Source: DASYPQ01 sp036006425 (GTDB lineage: Bacteria > Planctomycetota > UBA1135 > GCA-002686595). Taken from it: a DNA stretch of 64,000 bases. The translations under genes and the position numbers were made by a program. Where the stretch lies: the NCBI GenBank assembly GCA_036006425.1, contig DASYPQ010000024.1, positions 124,001 through 188,000 on the forward strand, written 5' to 3'. The notes under the pieces were generated by a model. That model was not told where the DNA came from. It did not search any database and saw only the letters and a program-made list of their open reading frames with translations. Of the stretch, positions 8,274-16,042 are shown one piece after another; position 1 is the first letter of the stretch, and each line of letters starts with the position of its first letter.

Positions 8274-8609
8274 ATGGCCACGCGCACCGTCTCCCACGTC
8301 CAGAAGCTGCGGACCGATCTCGGGCTCAACACCACGCAGTTCGCGCGGCTCGTCGGGGCCTCCGAACGCTCGATCCGGCAGTGGGAGGAAGGCGACGAGC
8401 CCGGGGAGGCGCACACCCGGCTCCTGAAGCAGCTCGAGCGCGTCTACCTCGCCGCGAAGAAGGTCATGAAGCCCCAGGCGATCGGGAAGTGGCTCGAGTC
8501 CCCCGTCGAGGGTCTGGCAGGATTGAAGCCGCGCGAGGCGATCGAGCGCGGCGAGCACGACCGGGTCTGGCGTCTCCTCTTCGCGGTCGAGTCCGGCGGA
8601 CACCGGTAG
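8274..8609 (+). CDS. Xre/MbcA/ParS-type antitoxin
   Basis: 111-residue DNA-binding antitoxin. Residues about 8-55 form a helix-turn-helix (LRTDLGLNTTQFARLVGASE, SIRQWEEG). The C-terminal half (GKWLESPVEGLAGLKPREAI, ERGEHDRVWRLLFAV) matches the short domain found in antitoxins paired with RES toxins, where it neutralises the toxin. It lies 76 bp after the toxin gene, with two palindromes between, so it may have its own promoter. In most RES/Xre modules the antitoxin is first, so this order is unusual. Confidence 0.85.
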   Translation: MATRTVSHVQKLRTDLGLNTTQFARLVGASERSIRQWEEGDEPGEAHTRLLKQLERVYLAAKKVMKPQAIGKWLESPVEGLAGLKPREAIERGEHDRVWRLLFAVESGGHR

Positions 8610-8732
8610 AGCACCGAGCACGAGAGTTTCCGGCATTTCCGTCCGGTCCGCGCGGCGCGCTCCAAAGGGGCGGGCAGACGTCGAGACGGATCGGTCTCGG
8701 CCTTCCCACTGACCCCTGTCTTGGAGCTCGCC

Positions 8733-10499
8733 ATGAAACTCGCCCGACCGAACTTCCGCCCGCCCATCCGGACTCCCCTCTCGATCCGCCGCGTCGTCCC
8801 GAGTCTCGCGCTCGCCGCCGCGGCGTTCGCCGGTCCCGCGCTCGCGAACGAGCAGCTCGTGCTCCGCAGCGGACAGATCGGCGGGGCGCCCGGCGCCTAC
8901 GGTCAGCTCGACGACACGATCACCTGCACCTACGTCGCAGGCTGTGATCTGCCCCTCGCGCCCTACCGGTTCGACTCGACGCACTTCGCCGCCGCATCCG
9001 CCGGCGTGCACGCCGTGATCTGCTTCCCCTTGCCGCCCTGGGCGTGGCCGGCGTCCCTCCCGAGCGACCCGCTCGCGCAATGGATCAACTGGGGCGACAC
9101 CGGTCCGCACGGCACGACGAGTCCCGGGTCCGTGCTCTACGCGATGGACTTCCAGGTGACGACCGTTGGCGCGACCACGTGCAGCGTCAACTTGGACTGG
9201 GCGGTCGACGACAAGCTCGGCGACCCGCTGAGCACCGACCCGAATCCGTCGGGTGCCTTCATCAACGGTGTCTCCCTCGACTCCGGGTTCGGCAACTCCA
9301 GCTCGCCGCACGCGCAGGTGGGCGTTCCGGTCCATCCCGGGACGAACACGCTCTACCTCTACCAGCGCGACACGGGCTGCTCGGACGCGGGTCTCATGTT
9401 CAGCTGCACGATCACGGTCGACGCGCCTTGCGAGAACGAGGTTCACACGCTCCGCAGCGGGCAGCACAACGGGGCGCCGGGCAGCGGAGGACAACTCGAC
9501 GATCTCATCGTCAGCACCTACACGCCGATCTGCAACACGCCGCTCTCGAACGTGCCGTTCGTCGCCTCGGACTTCGCGGCCGCATCGAGCGGCTTCACGG
9601 CGGTCATCTGCTTCCCGCTGTGGGTCTGGCCCCAATCCCTGCCGAACGATCCCGACGCGCGCTGGATCAATTGGGGCGACTCGGGTCCGCACGGAACGAC
9701 GGCCCCCGGCTCTGCGCTCTACGCCGTCCCGTTCGTGGTGTCGTCCGCGTCGGCGACGACGGCGAGCCTCGAGCTGAGCTGGATGGTGGACGACCAGATC
9801 GGCGACCCGGTCGCCCCCAATCCGATCGGCGCCTACATGAACGGTGTCGTGCTCGATGCGGAGTACTCGGGAGGAGGCTCGCAGCACGTGCAGTCCGGGA
9901 TCGCGGTCCATCCCGGATTGAACACGCTCTACGTCTACCAGCGCGACAGCGGCTGCTCGGACGCCGGAATCATGTTCAGCGCCACGATCCGGATCCCCGT
10001 CCCGTGCGGCAGCACCAGCTACTGCGCCGGCGACGGGAGCGGCGTCGCCTGCCCGTGCGGGAACAGCGGTCTCCCCGGCCACGGCTGCGAGAACTCGTCG
10101 ACGACCGGCGGCGCGCTCCTCACGATGACCGGCACACCGAGCCTCGGCGGCGACACCGTGCAGTTCACCTGCGCGGGCGAGCGTCCGACGGCCTTGAGCG
10201 TCGTGCTCCAGGGGACGGTGCAGATCTCCGCCGTGAACTACGGCGACGGACTGCGCTGCATCGCGGGGAGCATCAAGCGCCTCTACATCAAGAACGCCGT
10301 CGCCGGCACCGTGATCGCACCGCAGGGTGTCGACCCGACGGTCTCGGCGCGGTCGGCGGCACTGGGCAACACGATCCCGGTCGGCTCCTCGCGGTTCTAC
10401 CAGGTGTACTACCGCGATCCGATCCCGACGTTCTGCCCGAATCCGCCGGGCGGCACGTTCAACGTGTCGAACGCCATCCGGATCGACTGGGGATTCTAG
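8733..10499 (+). CDS. Secreted protein with two tandem repeats and a CPC-type C-terminal module
   Basis: 588-residue exported protein. An N-terminal segment with basic residues and SLALAAAAFAGPALA is a signal peptide, cleaved near residue 38. Two homologous units of about 190 residues follow (about 40-232 and 234-425), each starting LRSGQ..GAPG and containing WINWGD(T/S)GPHGTT, LGDP or IGDP, VHPG.NTLY.YQRD and GCSDAG.MFS. The C-terminal part (about 430-588) begins with cysteine-rich VACPCGNSG and ends PTVSARSAALGNTI and YYRDP, shared with the propeller protein at 41989-43779. The ATG at 8733 is preferred because GGAG lies 6 nt upstream. Function unknown; a surface or extracellular role is inferred. 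Confidence 0.85.
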   Translation: MKLARPNFRPPIRTPLSIRRVVPSLALAAAAFAGPALANEQLVLRSGQIGGAPGAYGQLDDTITCTYVAGCDLPLAPYRFDSTHFAAASAGVHAVICFPLPPWAWPASLPSDPLAQWINWGDTGPHGTTSPGSVLYAMDFQVTTVGATTCSVNLDWAVDDKLGDPLSTDPNPSGAFINGVSLDSGFGNSSSPHAQVGVPVHPGTNTLYLYQRDTGCSDAGLMFSCTITVDAPCENEVHTLRSGQHNGAPGSGGQLDDLIVSTYTPICNTPLSNVPFVASDFAAASSGFTAVICFPLWVWPQSLPNDPDARWINWGDSGPHGTTAPGSALYAVPFVVSSASATTASLELSWMVDDQIGDPVAPNPIGAYMNGVVLDAEYSGGGSQHVQSGIAVHPGLNTLYVYQRDSGCSDAGIMFSATIRIPVPCGSTSYCAGDGSGVACPCGNSGLPGHGCENSSTTGGALLTMTGTPSLGGDTVQFTCAGERPTALSVVLQGTVQISAVNYGDGLRCIAGSIKRLYIKNAVAGTVIAPQGVDPTVSARSAALGNTIPVGSSRFYQVYYRDPIPTFCPNPPGGTFNVSNAIRIDWGF

Positions 10500-10524
10500 G
10501 TCCGAGGAAGAGAGGCTCGCTGTC

Positions 10525-10553
10525 GGGGTCGGTCGGCTCGTCCGGCCGACCCC
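10525..10553 (+). terminator. Hairpin terminator between convergent genes
   Basis: A 12-bp stem (10525-10536 with 10542-10553, one G-T wobble) closes a 5-nt loop and is followed by GCTTTCC. It lies 25 bp after the stop of the secreted repeat protein and before the convergent sigma factor gene. The downstream T run is short, as often in G+C-rich genomes. Confidence 0.6.
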
Positions 10554-10569
10554 GCTTTCCGTTCCGGCG

Positions 10570-11193
10570 CTACAGCTCGAGCAGCGCCGCGAACGGCTGC
10601 TGGCCGAGCCGCGCCCGCAGCCGCTGCCAGCGCTTCGTCGCCGCGTCCGCCGTGATCCCGATGCGCGTCGCCACGAACGAGCACTCCGAGCCTTCCATGC
10701 CGCAGTGCACGAGGAGCATCCGATCGACGGGATCGAAGCCGGCGACGTGCTCCAGGAAACGCTGGACGGATTCGTCGCGCGCGAGCCGCGAGCGGATGCT
10801 CGTCTGGACGTCGGGCCAGCTGTCGAGCGCGTTCGCGCGCGACGGCGTCGGGCCGCGGATGCCCTCCGGCGTCACCGACTTGCTGCGCCAGGCCTCGTAC
10901 GCGACGTTCTTCGCGATCCCGAAGATCCAGGAGCGGAAGCTCGCGCGCGTGTCGTCGAAGTTGGCGATCCCTTCGAGCGCGCGCGTCCAGGTCTCCTGGA
11001 GGAGGTCGTCGGCCTCGATCGCGAACCCCTGCCCGGGGCTCGAGCGGACGCGCGCCCACGCGTAGAGACTCGGCGCGACGCGTTCGTAGAGCTCGCGGAA
11101 CCGCGCGAGGTCCCCGGATCGGACCTGGATCGCGAGGCCGTGAGTGTCCGCGCCGGAGTCCGGCTCCGGATCCCCGATCCCGCTGGCTTGCAT
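10570..11193 (-). CDS. ECF-type RNA polymerase sigma factor
   Basis: 207-residue sigma-70-family factor. Region 2 is visible at about residues 20-95 (FRELYERVAPSLYAWA, DDLLQETWTRALEGI, FRSWIFGIAKNVAYEAWR) and region 4 at the C-terminus (DRMLLVHCGMEGSECSFVAT, GITADAATKRWQRLRARL). It directs polymerase to a specific regulon that cannot be named here. The ATG at 11193 (MQASGIGDPE) leaves 47 bp to the divergent kinase gene; a longer in-frame form from 11253 would overlap the kinase start. Sigma factor and kinase side by side is a common planctomycete pairing and suggests linked signalling. Confidence 0.87.
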   Translation of the reverse strand: MQASGIGDPEPDSGADTHGLAIQVRSGDLARFRELYERVAPSLYAWARVRSSPGQGFAIEADDLLQETWTRALEGIANFDDTRASFRSWIFGIAKNVAYEAWRSKSVTPEGIRGPTPSRANALDSWPDVQTSIRSRLARDESVQRFLEHVAGFDPVDRMLLVHCGMEGSECSFVATRIGITADAATKRWQRLRARLGQQPFAALLEL

Positions 11194-11240
11194 GGCGGCG
11201 TTTCCTCGAGTTTGCGATCCTACCACCCGGAAGATCGTCC

Positions 11241-14060
11241 ATGGACCCGGCACAGAGCGACCGAGCCGTCCTGTTCGACTTCGTCGCCCAGTGGATGGAC
11301 GACCGCCGGCGCCAAATCCGCCACCCGCTCTCGCACTACCTCGCGCGTTTCCCGGAACAGGAGGAGCTCGTCGCCTCCGAGTTCGCGCGTCTCAGCCGCG
11401 AGACGCCGCTCCTCGGCGAACCCGACGCGCGCAGAGCCGGCGCGGGCGTTCCCGCGGATCGGTACGAGCGGTTGCAGGAGATCGCGCGCGGCGGGATGGG
11501 CCGGATCCTGCTCGTCCGCGACCGGACGATGAACCGCCGGCTCGCGATGAAGGTGGCGCGCGGCTCGAGCCGGGCCGCCCGCGAACGGCTCGTCGAGGAG
11601 GGCCGCGTGACGGGAGAGCTCGACCACCCCGGCGTCGTGCCCGTGCACGACGCGGGAGTCGACGAGGCCGGACAACCGTTCTTCACGATGCGGTTCGTCG
11701 AGGGCCTCGACCTGCGCGAGATCATCGTCAAGGTCCACGAGCGCCGGAATGCGTGGACGCGCGCGCGCGCGCTCGAGGTGCTGCTCAAGGTCTGCGACAC
11801 GGTCGCGTTCGCGCATTCTCGCGGCGTCGTCCACCGCGATCTCAAGGCGGCAAACATCCGCGTCGGGAGCTACGGCGAGGTGTACGTGCTCGATTGGGGC
11901 CTCGCGAAGGCGCCGAAGTCCCAGGACCACGAGGGATCCGGATCGCCGGCATTGGTGCCCGACTCCGCATCGTCCGGGCTGACGCGCGACGGCGACGTGA
12001 TCGGGACTCCCTGCACGATGTCGCCCGAGCAGGCGGCGGGATCGCCAGGGGCGATCGGCCCGCGGTCGGACGTCTACTCGGTCGGCGCGATGCTGTACGA
12101 GCTCCTGTGCGGCCGGATGCCGTACGTCGAGCGCGGGGAGCAGGTCCCGGCCTCGGACGTCGTCGCGCGCGTCCTCGCCGGGCCCCCCGCCGCGCTCCAC
12201 CGGCTCGACGCCGAGCTTCCAGGAGAGCTCGTCGCGATCTGCGAGAAGGCGATGGCTCGCGACCCGAGCGACCGCTACGCGGACATGCGCGAGATGGCGG
12301 CCGACCTCCGCGCGTACCTCGAGAGCCGCGTCGTCCAGGCGTACAGGACCGGCGCCTCGGCGCGAATCGCGAAGTGGGTCGCGCGCAACCGGTGGCTGAG
12401 CGTCGCCATCCTCGCGGCGGTCGTGATCGCGATCTCCGCTTCGGCCGCGATCGTCACGCTGCAGCGCCGCAGCCAGCGGCGGCTCCAGCTCGTCGCCGAC
12501 CGCGGGAACCCGAAGACTCTGCTCGAACGGTTCGATGAGATCCGTCCCGACGGACCCGGCCAGGTCGCGGCGATGGAAGCGTGGCTCGCGGAGGCTCGCG
12601 ACCTCGAATCGAGGCGCGACGCCTACGCGCGGGAATTGAAGAGCCTGCAAGCACGCGCCCGGCCGTACGACGCGAACGCACCGAAGGAAGCGGAGGCGCG
12701 GCGAGAGCATGCGCACAAGATCGAGGTGTTCGAGCGCCTCATCCGCATCTACCGATCCGAGGAGGAGCGGATGAAGCGCGAGGGAGGGCTCTCCGAGGAG
12801 GACCTCACGCTCGATGAAGTGCGCGCGAGGATCAAGAGTCTCGGCGAGCGCCTGGCGGAGTTGTCGAGCACGTCGCCGGGCCGTCTCACGTGGGAGTTCG
12901 AGGATGCGAACGACCAGTTCCGTCACGATGCGCTCGCCGAGTTCCTTCCCGCCCTGGCCGCTCTCTCGGACCGATCGAGCGGCGAGAGCCTCGTCACGCG
13001 CATGCAGACGCGACTCGACGCCGCCCGCGAGATCGAATCGGCGACGCTCCTGCAGCCGGCGCGGCTCTGGGATCTCGCGATCGCTTCGATCCGGAACGTC
13101 TCCGAGTGTCCGCTGTACCACGGCCTGTCGATCCGACCTCAGCTCGGCTTGATCCCGATCCACCGCGATCCCGGCTCGGGACTCTGGGAGTTCCTGCACT
13201 GGGAGTCCGGCAGCGCTCCCGCCGTCGGCGCGAACGGCTCGATCGTCCCGGGGATCGAGATGGGGATCGTCCTCGTGCTGCTGCCCGGCGGCAAATTCCG
13301 CTACGGAGCCCAGCGCGAGGACCCGGAGCAGCCGAACTACGACCCGCAGGCGGAGCCCGCCGAGTGGTCGACGCGGCTCCAGCGCCCGACGACGATCCGC
13401 GCGACGCTGGCGCCCTTCTTCATTTCGAAATACGAGATGACGCAGGCGCAGTGGCGACGCGTCGCGGGCGACAACCCGAGCGAGTGGACCGCGAAGACCG
13501 CCAGCGCGCACGTGCACTCGGAACTCCATCCGGTCGAGCGCGTCGACTGGAACACGGCGATGCGGACCGTCGCGCAGGTAGGGCTCGCGCTGCCTACGGA
13601 AGCCCAGTGGGAGTACGCCGCGCGGGGCGGCACCACGACACCCTGGTGGACGGGTTCGGAACGCGAATCGCTCCGCGGCGCGGTCAACCTCGCCGATCGG
13701 TCCGCGCGGGCGGGATTCGCGGCGCCATCCGACAGCGACGATTGGAGCGACCTCGACGACGGATTCGCCGCGCATGCACCCGTCGGGTCGTTCCGCGGCA
13801 ATCCTTTCGGCCTGCACGACGTCTGCGGAAACGTCGCGGAGTGGTGCCGCGATCGGGGTGATACGAGCTACAACAACGCGATCGACGTGTACGTCGACAC
13901 GTTCGAGCGCTGGGCGTTGGACGAAGGCGTCCGCGTCCTGCGCGGCGGCTGCTGTTCCTCGAGAGCGAGCGCGTGCCGGTCGTCGGCGCGAGCCTTCAGC
14001 GGGGCGACGCGCGCGGCTCCCGACACCGGCCTCCGCCCGTCGCGGGAGCTCGATCCCTGA
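11241..14060 (+). CDS. Ser/Thr protein kinase fused to an FGE/SUMF1-like domain
   Basis: 939-residue membrane protein. Kinase domain at about residues 75-370: glycine loop ARGGMGRI, Lys104 in LAMKVARG, HRDLKAAN with catalytic Asp200, DWGLAK (Asp218) in place of DFG, and SPEQAAGS, SDVYSVGAMLYELLCG. One transmembrane segment (about 384-406) is followed by charged helical sequence and a C-terminal formylglycine-generating-enzyme-like domain (about 672-937: FFISKYEMTQAQWRRV, LPTEAQWEYAARGGTTTPWW, NPFGLHDVCGNVAEW, RVLRGGCC). By comparison with FGE, the second active-site cysteine position is kept (about Cys912) but the first appears to be Ser, so this domain probably binds rather than modifies. 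It is divergent from the sigma factor gene. Confidence 0.9.
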   Translation: MDPAQSDRAVLFDFVAQWMDDRRRQIRHPLSHYLARFPEQEELVASEFARLSRETPLLGEPDARRAGAGVPADRYERLQEIARGGMGRILLVRDRTMNRRLAMKVARGSSRAARERLVEEGRVTGELDHPGVVPVHDAGVDEAGQPFFTMRFVEGLDLREIIVKVHERRNAWTRARALEVLLKVCDTVAFAHSRGVVHRDLKAANIRVGSYGEVYVLDWGLAKAPKSQDHEGSGSPALVPDSASSGLTRDGDVIGTPCTMSPEQAAGSPGAIGPRSDVYSVGAMLYELLCGRMPYVERGEQVPASDVVARVLAGPPAALHRLDAELPGELVAICEKAMARDPSDRYADMREMAADLRAYLESRVVQAYRTGASARIAKWVARNRWLSVAILAAVVIAISASAAIVTLQRRSQRRLQLVADRGNPKTLLERFDEIRPDGPGQVAAMEAWLAEARDLESRRDAYARELKSLQARARPYDANAPKEAEARREHAHKIEVFERLIRIYRSEEERMKREGGLSEEDLTLDEVRARIKSLGERLAELSSTSPGRLTWEFEDANDQFRHDALAEFLPALAALSDRSSGESLVTRMQTRLDAAREIESATLLQPARLWDLAIASIRNVSECPLYHGLSIRPQLGLIPIHRDPGSGLWEFLHWESGSAPAVGANGSIVPGIEMGIVLVLLPGGKFRYGAQREDPEQPNYDPQAEPAEWSTRLQRPTTIRATLAPFFISKYEMTQAQWRRVAGDNPSEWTAKTASAHVHSELHPVERVDWNTAMRTVAQVGLALPTEAQWEYAARGGTTTPWWTGSERESLRGAVNLADRSARAGFAAPSDSDDWSDLDDGFAAHAPVGSFRGNPFGLHDVCGNVAEWCRDRGDTSYNNAIDVYVDTFERWALDEGVRVLRGGCCSSRASACRSSARAFSGATRAAPDTGLRPSRELDP

Positions 14061-14063
14061 GGC

Positions 14064-14198
14064 GCTATCCTCTCCCCCGATGTCCGACCTCCTCCGCGGC
14101 CCCGCGTACCGCATCGAGACCGACCGTCTCGTCCTGCGCTGCTTCGATCCGAACGACGCGGTCCTCCTGAAGTCCGCGGTCGACGCGAGCCTCGGCGA
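14064..14198 (+). repeat. Long direct repeat, copy 1 (135 bp)
   Basis: Left copy of a 135/136-bp direct repeat that flanks the HNH endonuclease segment. It comprises 16 bp of upstream sequence plus the first 40 codons of the GNAT gene. Against copy 2 (15351-15486) I find one single-base indel (upstream part) and one substitution (T/C, synonymous). Similarity stops abruptly at both ends. Confidence 0.93.
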
Positions 14199-14244
14199 TG
14201 TGCCAAGGTCCCGCGTTCTCGGTCAGGGTTGCCTCACTTGCTGA
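14080..14244 (+). pseudogene. Truncated 5' fragment of GNAT acetyltransferase gene
   Basis: The first 39-40 codons are identical at the protein level to the intact acetyltransferase gene starting at 15368 (MSDLLRGPAYRIETDRLVLR onwards). After residue 39 the frame runs into the inserted segment, adds about 15 unrelated residues and stops at 14244. It cannot encode an acetyltransferase and is best read as the leftover left copy of a target duplication. It starts 20 bp after the kinase-FGE stop codon. Confidence 0.88.
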
Positions 14245-15350
14245 GCAGACGCGGTTGCTATGCCTTGCGCTGATTCCTGTAGAAGTCGCGGAAGGCGTCG
14301 TAGGGACTCGGAGCCGCCGCTCGGTGAATCATGCGATGGCAGTTTGCACAGAGTACGGCGAAGTCGTCGCGCGGCGACCGGGAGACAACCTCATTCTCGG
14401 CCAACTGAGAGAGCGGGGTCTTGTGGTGCGCTTCGATGTACTCTTCGCCGAGCGTGCCGTACGCGGTCCGGAAGTCGAACCCGCAGACCTGACATACGAA
14501 TCCGTGGATACGCTTCGCTTCGCGAGCGAGCTTGGAATTCCGCTCCAATCGTCGGTGATAGCGATACCGCCGCCCCTCTTCGAACGTGCCCGGCAGCTCA
14601 GCGTCGGACTCGTCCGAGAAGTCATCACTGTCTTGTCGCAGGTCACTCGCACCGCCTCGCGCAATCGCAATGCGATACAGGTCGAGCATCGCGGACAAGT
14701 CAGCTCGAAGGGCCGCCTCCTCCGGGAGTCGATCCGCCAGGTATCGCTTCCCGAGTACGTGACCGACCTGGTAGAGACCAAGAAGCGAGCCATTGTTGCG
14801 TGGTATCAGACGGATCGGCTGCGCCGTGAAGTGGCGCTCGTACACGCCGACGAGTCGGGCGAGCAGGATGGTCGCCCGACTACGGAGGAGGGCCCGCGCG
14901 GCATCGGTCCCCAACTCCCGCCGGAGCGAAGTGACCCCCTGGTTGAGAGACAGAAAGACTGCGTCGCCTTCCTCACTGAATAGGTAGACCGGGTAGAAAC
15001 CCTCCTGCGCAGTCTCCGTGATGATCGGATCGAAGAAAGCGATCCACGGCGCAGTCCCCCAGTTGCCCTTCCCAGGAGATGCGCTCGGAGTAATTCCCTG
15101 CCAGGCAGTCACCGCGCGACCAAGCACTCGCGGAACATCCGCGGCGATGTATCGCGCAAGTGGATGCCCGGCGAACGGCTCGTGTCGTGCGTCCGGAAAC
15201 TCTCGAAGGATTCTCTCCAGCGCGGGACGGATCATGCTGCGAGCTCTCGGACCTTGTCGCCGTGAAGCGTGGGCGACGGTGCCCAACACCCTACCCGTCT
15301 CCCGACTCCGGGGCGCAGGTGAGCCGATCGATGTGTGTCGCGCGCCCCAA
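14199..15350. mobile_element. Inserted endonuclease segment flanked by 135-bp target duplication
   Basis: The 1152 bp between the two repeat copies hold only the HNH endonuclease gene and its upstream region. Base composition is clearly less G+C-rich than on either side, and codon use differs. No transposase, integrase or terminal inverted repeat is visible. The structure matches insertion with long target duplication, known for restriction-modification genes, in which a copy of the interrupted gene is restored. The mechanism is inferred. Confidence 0.6.
14258..15235 (-). CDS. HNH endonuclease with MrcB-type N-terminal domain
   Basis: 325-residue putative restriction endonuclease. Residues about 10-170 (GNWGTAPWIAFFDPIITETA, EGFYPVYLFSEEGDAVFLSL, NQGVTSLRREL) resemble the MrcB_N/DUF3578 domain found fused to McrB-like and nuclease modules. 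The C-terminus (about 240-305) is an HNH nuclease with CQVCGFDF, IEAHHKTPLSQL and LCANCHRMIH, giving the zinc CxxC pairs and catalytic histidines. Such proteins are thought to attack foreign or modified DNA. The ATG at 15235 (MIRPALERIL) is the first plausible start; upstream frame is the antisense of the repeat. No methyltransferase accompanies it. It is divergent from the intact GNAT gene. Confidence 0.85.
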   Translation of the reverse strand: MIRPALERILREFPDARHEPFAGHPLARYIAADVPRVLGRAVTAWQGITPSASPGKGNWGTAPWIAFFDPIITETAQEGFYPVYLFSEEGDAVFLSLNQGVTSLRRELGTDAARALLRSRATILLARLVGVYERHFTAQPIRLIPRNNGSLLGLYQVGHVLGKRYLADRLPEEAALRADLSAMLDLYRIAIARGGASDLRQDSDDFSDESDAELPGTFEEGRRYRYHRRLERNSKLAREAKRIHGFVCQVCGFDFRTAYGTLGEEYIEAHHKTPLSQLAENEVVSRSPRDDFAVLCANCHRMIHRAAAPSPYDAFRDFYRNQRKA

Positions 15351-15486
15351 GCTATCCTCATCCCCCGATGTCCGACCTCCTCCGCGGCCCCGCGTACCGC
15401 ATCGAGACCGACCGCCTCGTCCTGCGCTGCTTCGATCCGAACGACGCGGTCCTCCTGAAGTCCGCGGTCGACGCGAGCCTCGGCGA
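15351..15486 (+). repeat. Long direct repeat, copy 2 (136 bp)
   Basis: Right copy of the repeat described at 14064-14198. Here the sequence continues into the intact acetyltransferase gene. The 16-17 bp upstream of the start codon, including the TATCCT box, are part of the repeat, so the duplication has preserved a start region for the restored gene. Confidence 0.93.
15353..15358 (+). promoter_or_regulatory. Putative -10 box of the GNAT gene
   Basis: TATCCT lies 9 nt before the ATG at 15368. The same box precedes the truncated copy at 14080. It fits the near-leaderless start pattern seen across the window. Confidence 0.42.
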
Positions 15487-16042
15487 GCTCTTGCCCTGGA
15501 TCCCCTGGGCGCGCGACGAGCCGACCTCCCTCGACGCGAAGATCGAGCTCCTGCGCGTGCACCGCGGTCGCTTCGATCTCGGCCAGGACCAGGCCTACGG
15601 CGTGTTCGACCCGGGCGAGACCGAGGTCCTCGGCGGCATCGGCTTCCACGATCGCGTCGGCGAAGGCGCGCGCGAGATCGGGTACTGGATCGCGTCGAAG
15701 CACGCCGGCCGCGGCCTCGCGACGGAAGCGACCGCGGCACTCGTCCGCGTCGGCTTCGAGATCGCGCGCCTCGACCGCATCGAGATCCACTGCGATCCCG
15801 CGAACCTCGGCAGCGTCGCGATCCCGCGGAAACTCGGCTTCCGCCACGACGGCACGCTGCGCGCGCGCCACGTGCGCCGCCGCGGTCCGCCGGCGGACTC
15901 GATGATCTTCTCCATGCTCGCCGACGAGTACGCCGACAGCACGGCCGCGCGGGCGCGCGTCGGCGCCTTCGACGCGGTCGGGCGCACGCTCCTCGATCCC
16001 GCGGACGAGCGCTCGCCGCGGCGCCGCTCAGCGTTCTTCTGA
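15368..16042 (+). CDS. GNAT-family N-acetyltransferase (RimJ/RimL type)
   Basis: 224-residue acetyltransferase of the GNAT fold, closest in pattern to RimJ/RimL-type enzymes that acetylate protein N-termini or small amines using acetyl-CoA. Visible: IETDRLVLRCFDPNDA at the N-terminus, LLPWIPWARDEP, VLGGIGFHDRV, IGYWIASKHAGRGLATEATA (the Q/RxxGxG/A acetyl-CoA loop as HAGRGLA) and LDRIEIHCDPANLGSVAIPR. The substrate is not predictable. The ATG at 15368 is confirmed by the duplicated copy. The last 15 bp overlap the end of the convergent pseudouridine synthase gene. Likely once directly followed the kinase gene before the insertion. Confidence 0.88.
   Translation: MSDLLRGPAYRIETDRLVLRCFDPNDAVLLKSAVDASLGELLPWIPWARDEPTSLDAKIELLRVHRGRFDLGQDQAYGVFDPGETEVLGGIGFHDRVGEGAREIGYWIASKHAGRGLATEATAALVRVGFEIARLDRIEIHCDPANLGSVAIPRKLGFRHDGTLRARHVRRRGPPADSMIFSMLADEYADSTAARARVGAFDAVGRTLLDPADERSPRRRSAFF

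Noticed and set aside
7500..8700. tRNA-Arg 3' end as an integration site with a downstream duplicate
   Set aside because: I found no repeat of the tRNA 3' end downstream and no integrase, so an integrated island is not supported.
14199..15350. Insertion as a classical IS element or integron cassette
   Set aside because: No transposase, no terminal inverted repeats and a duplication far longer than the few bases IS elements make.
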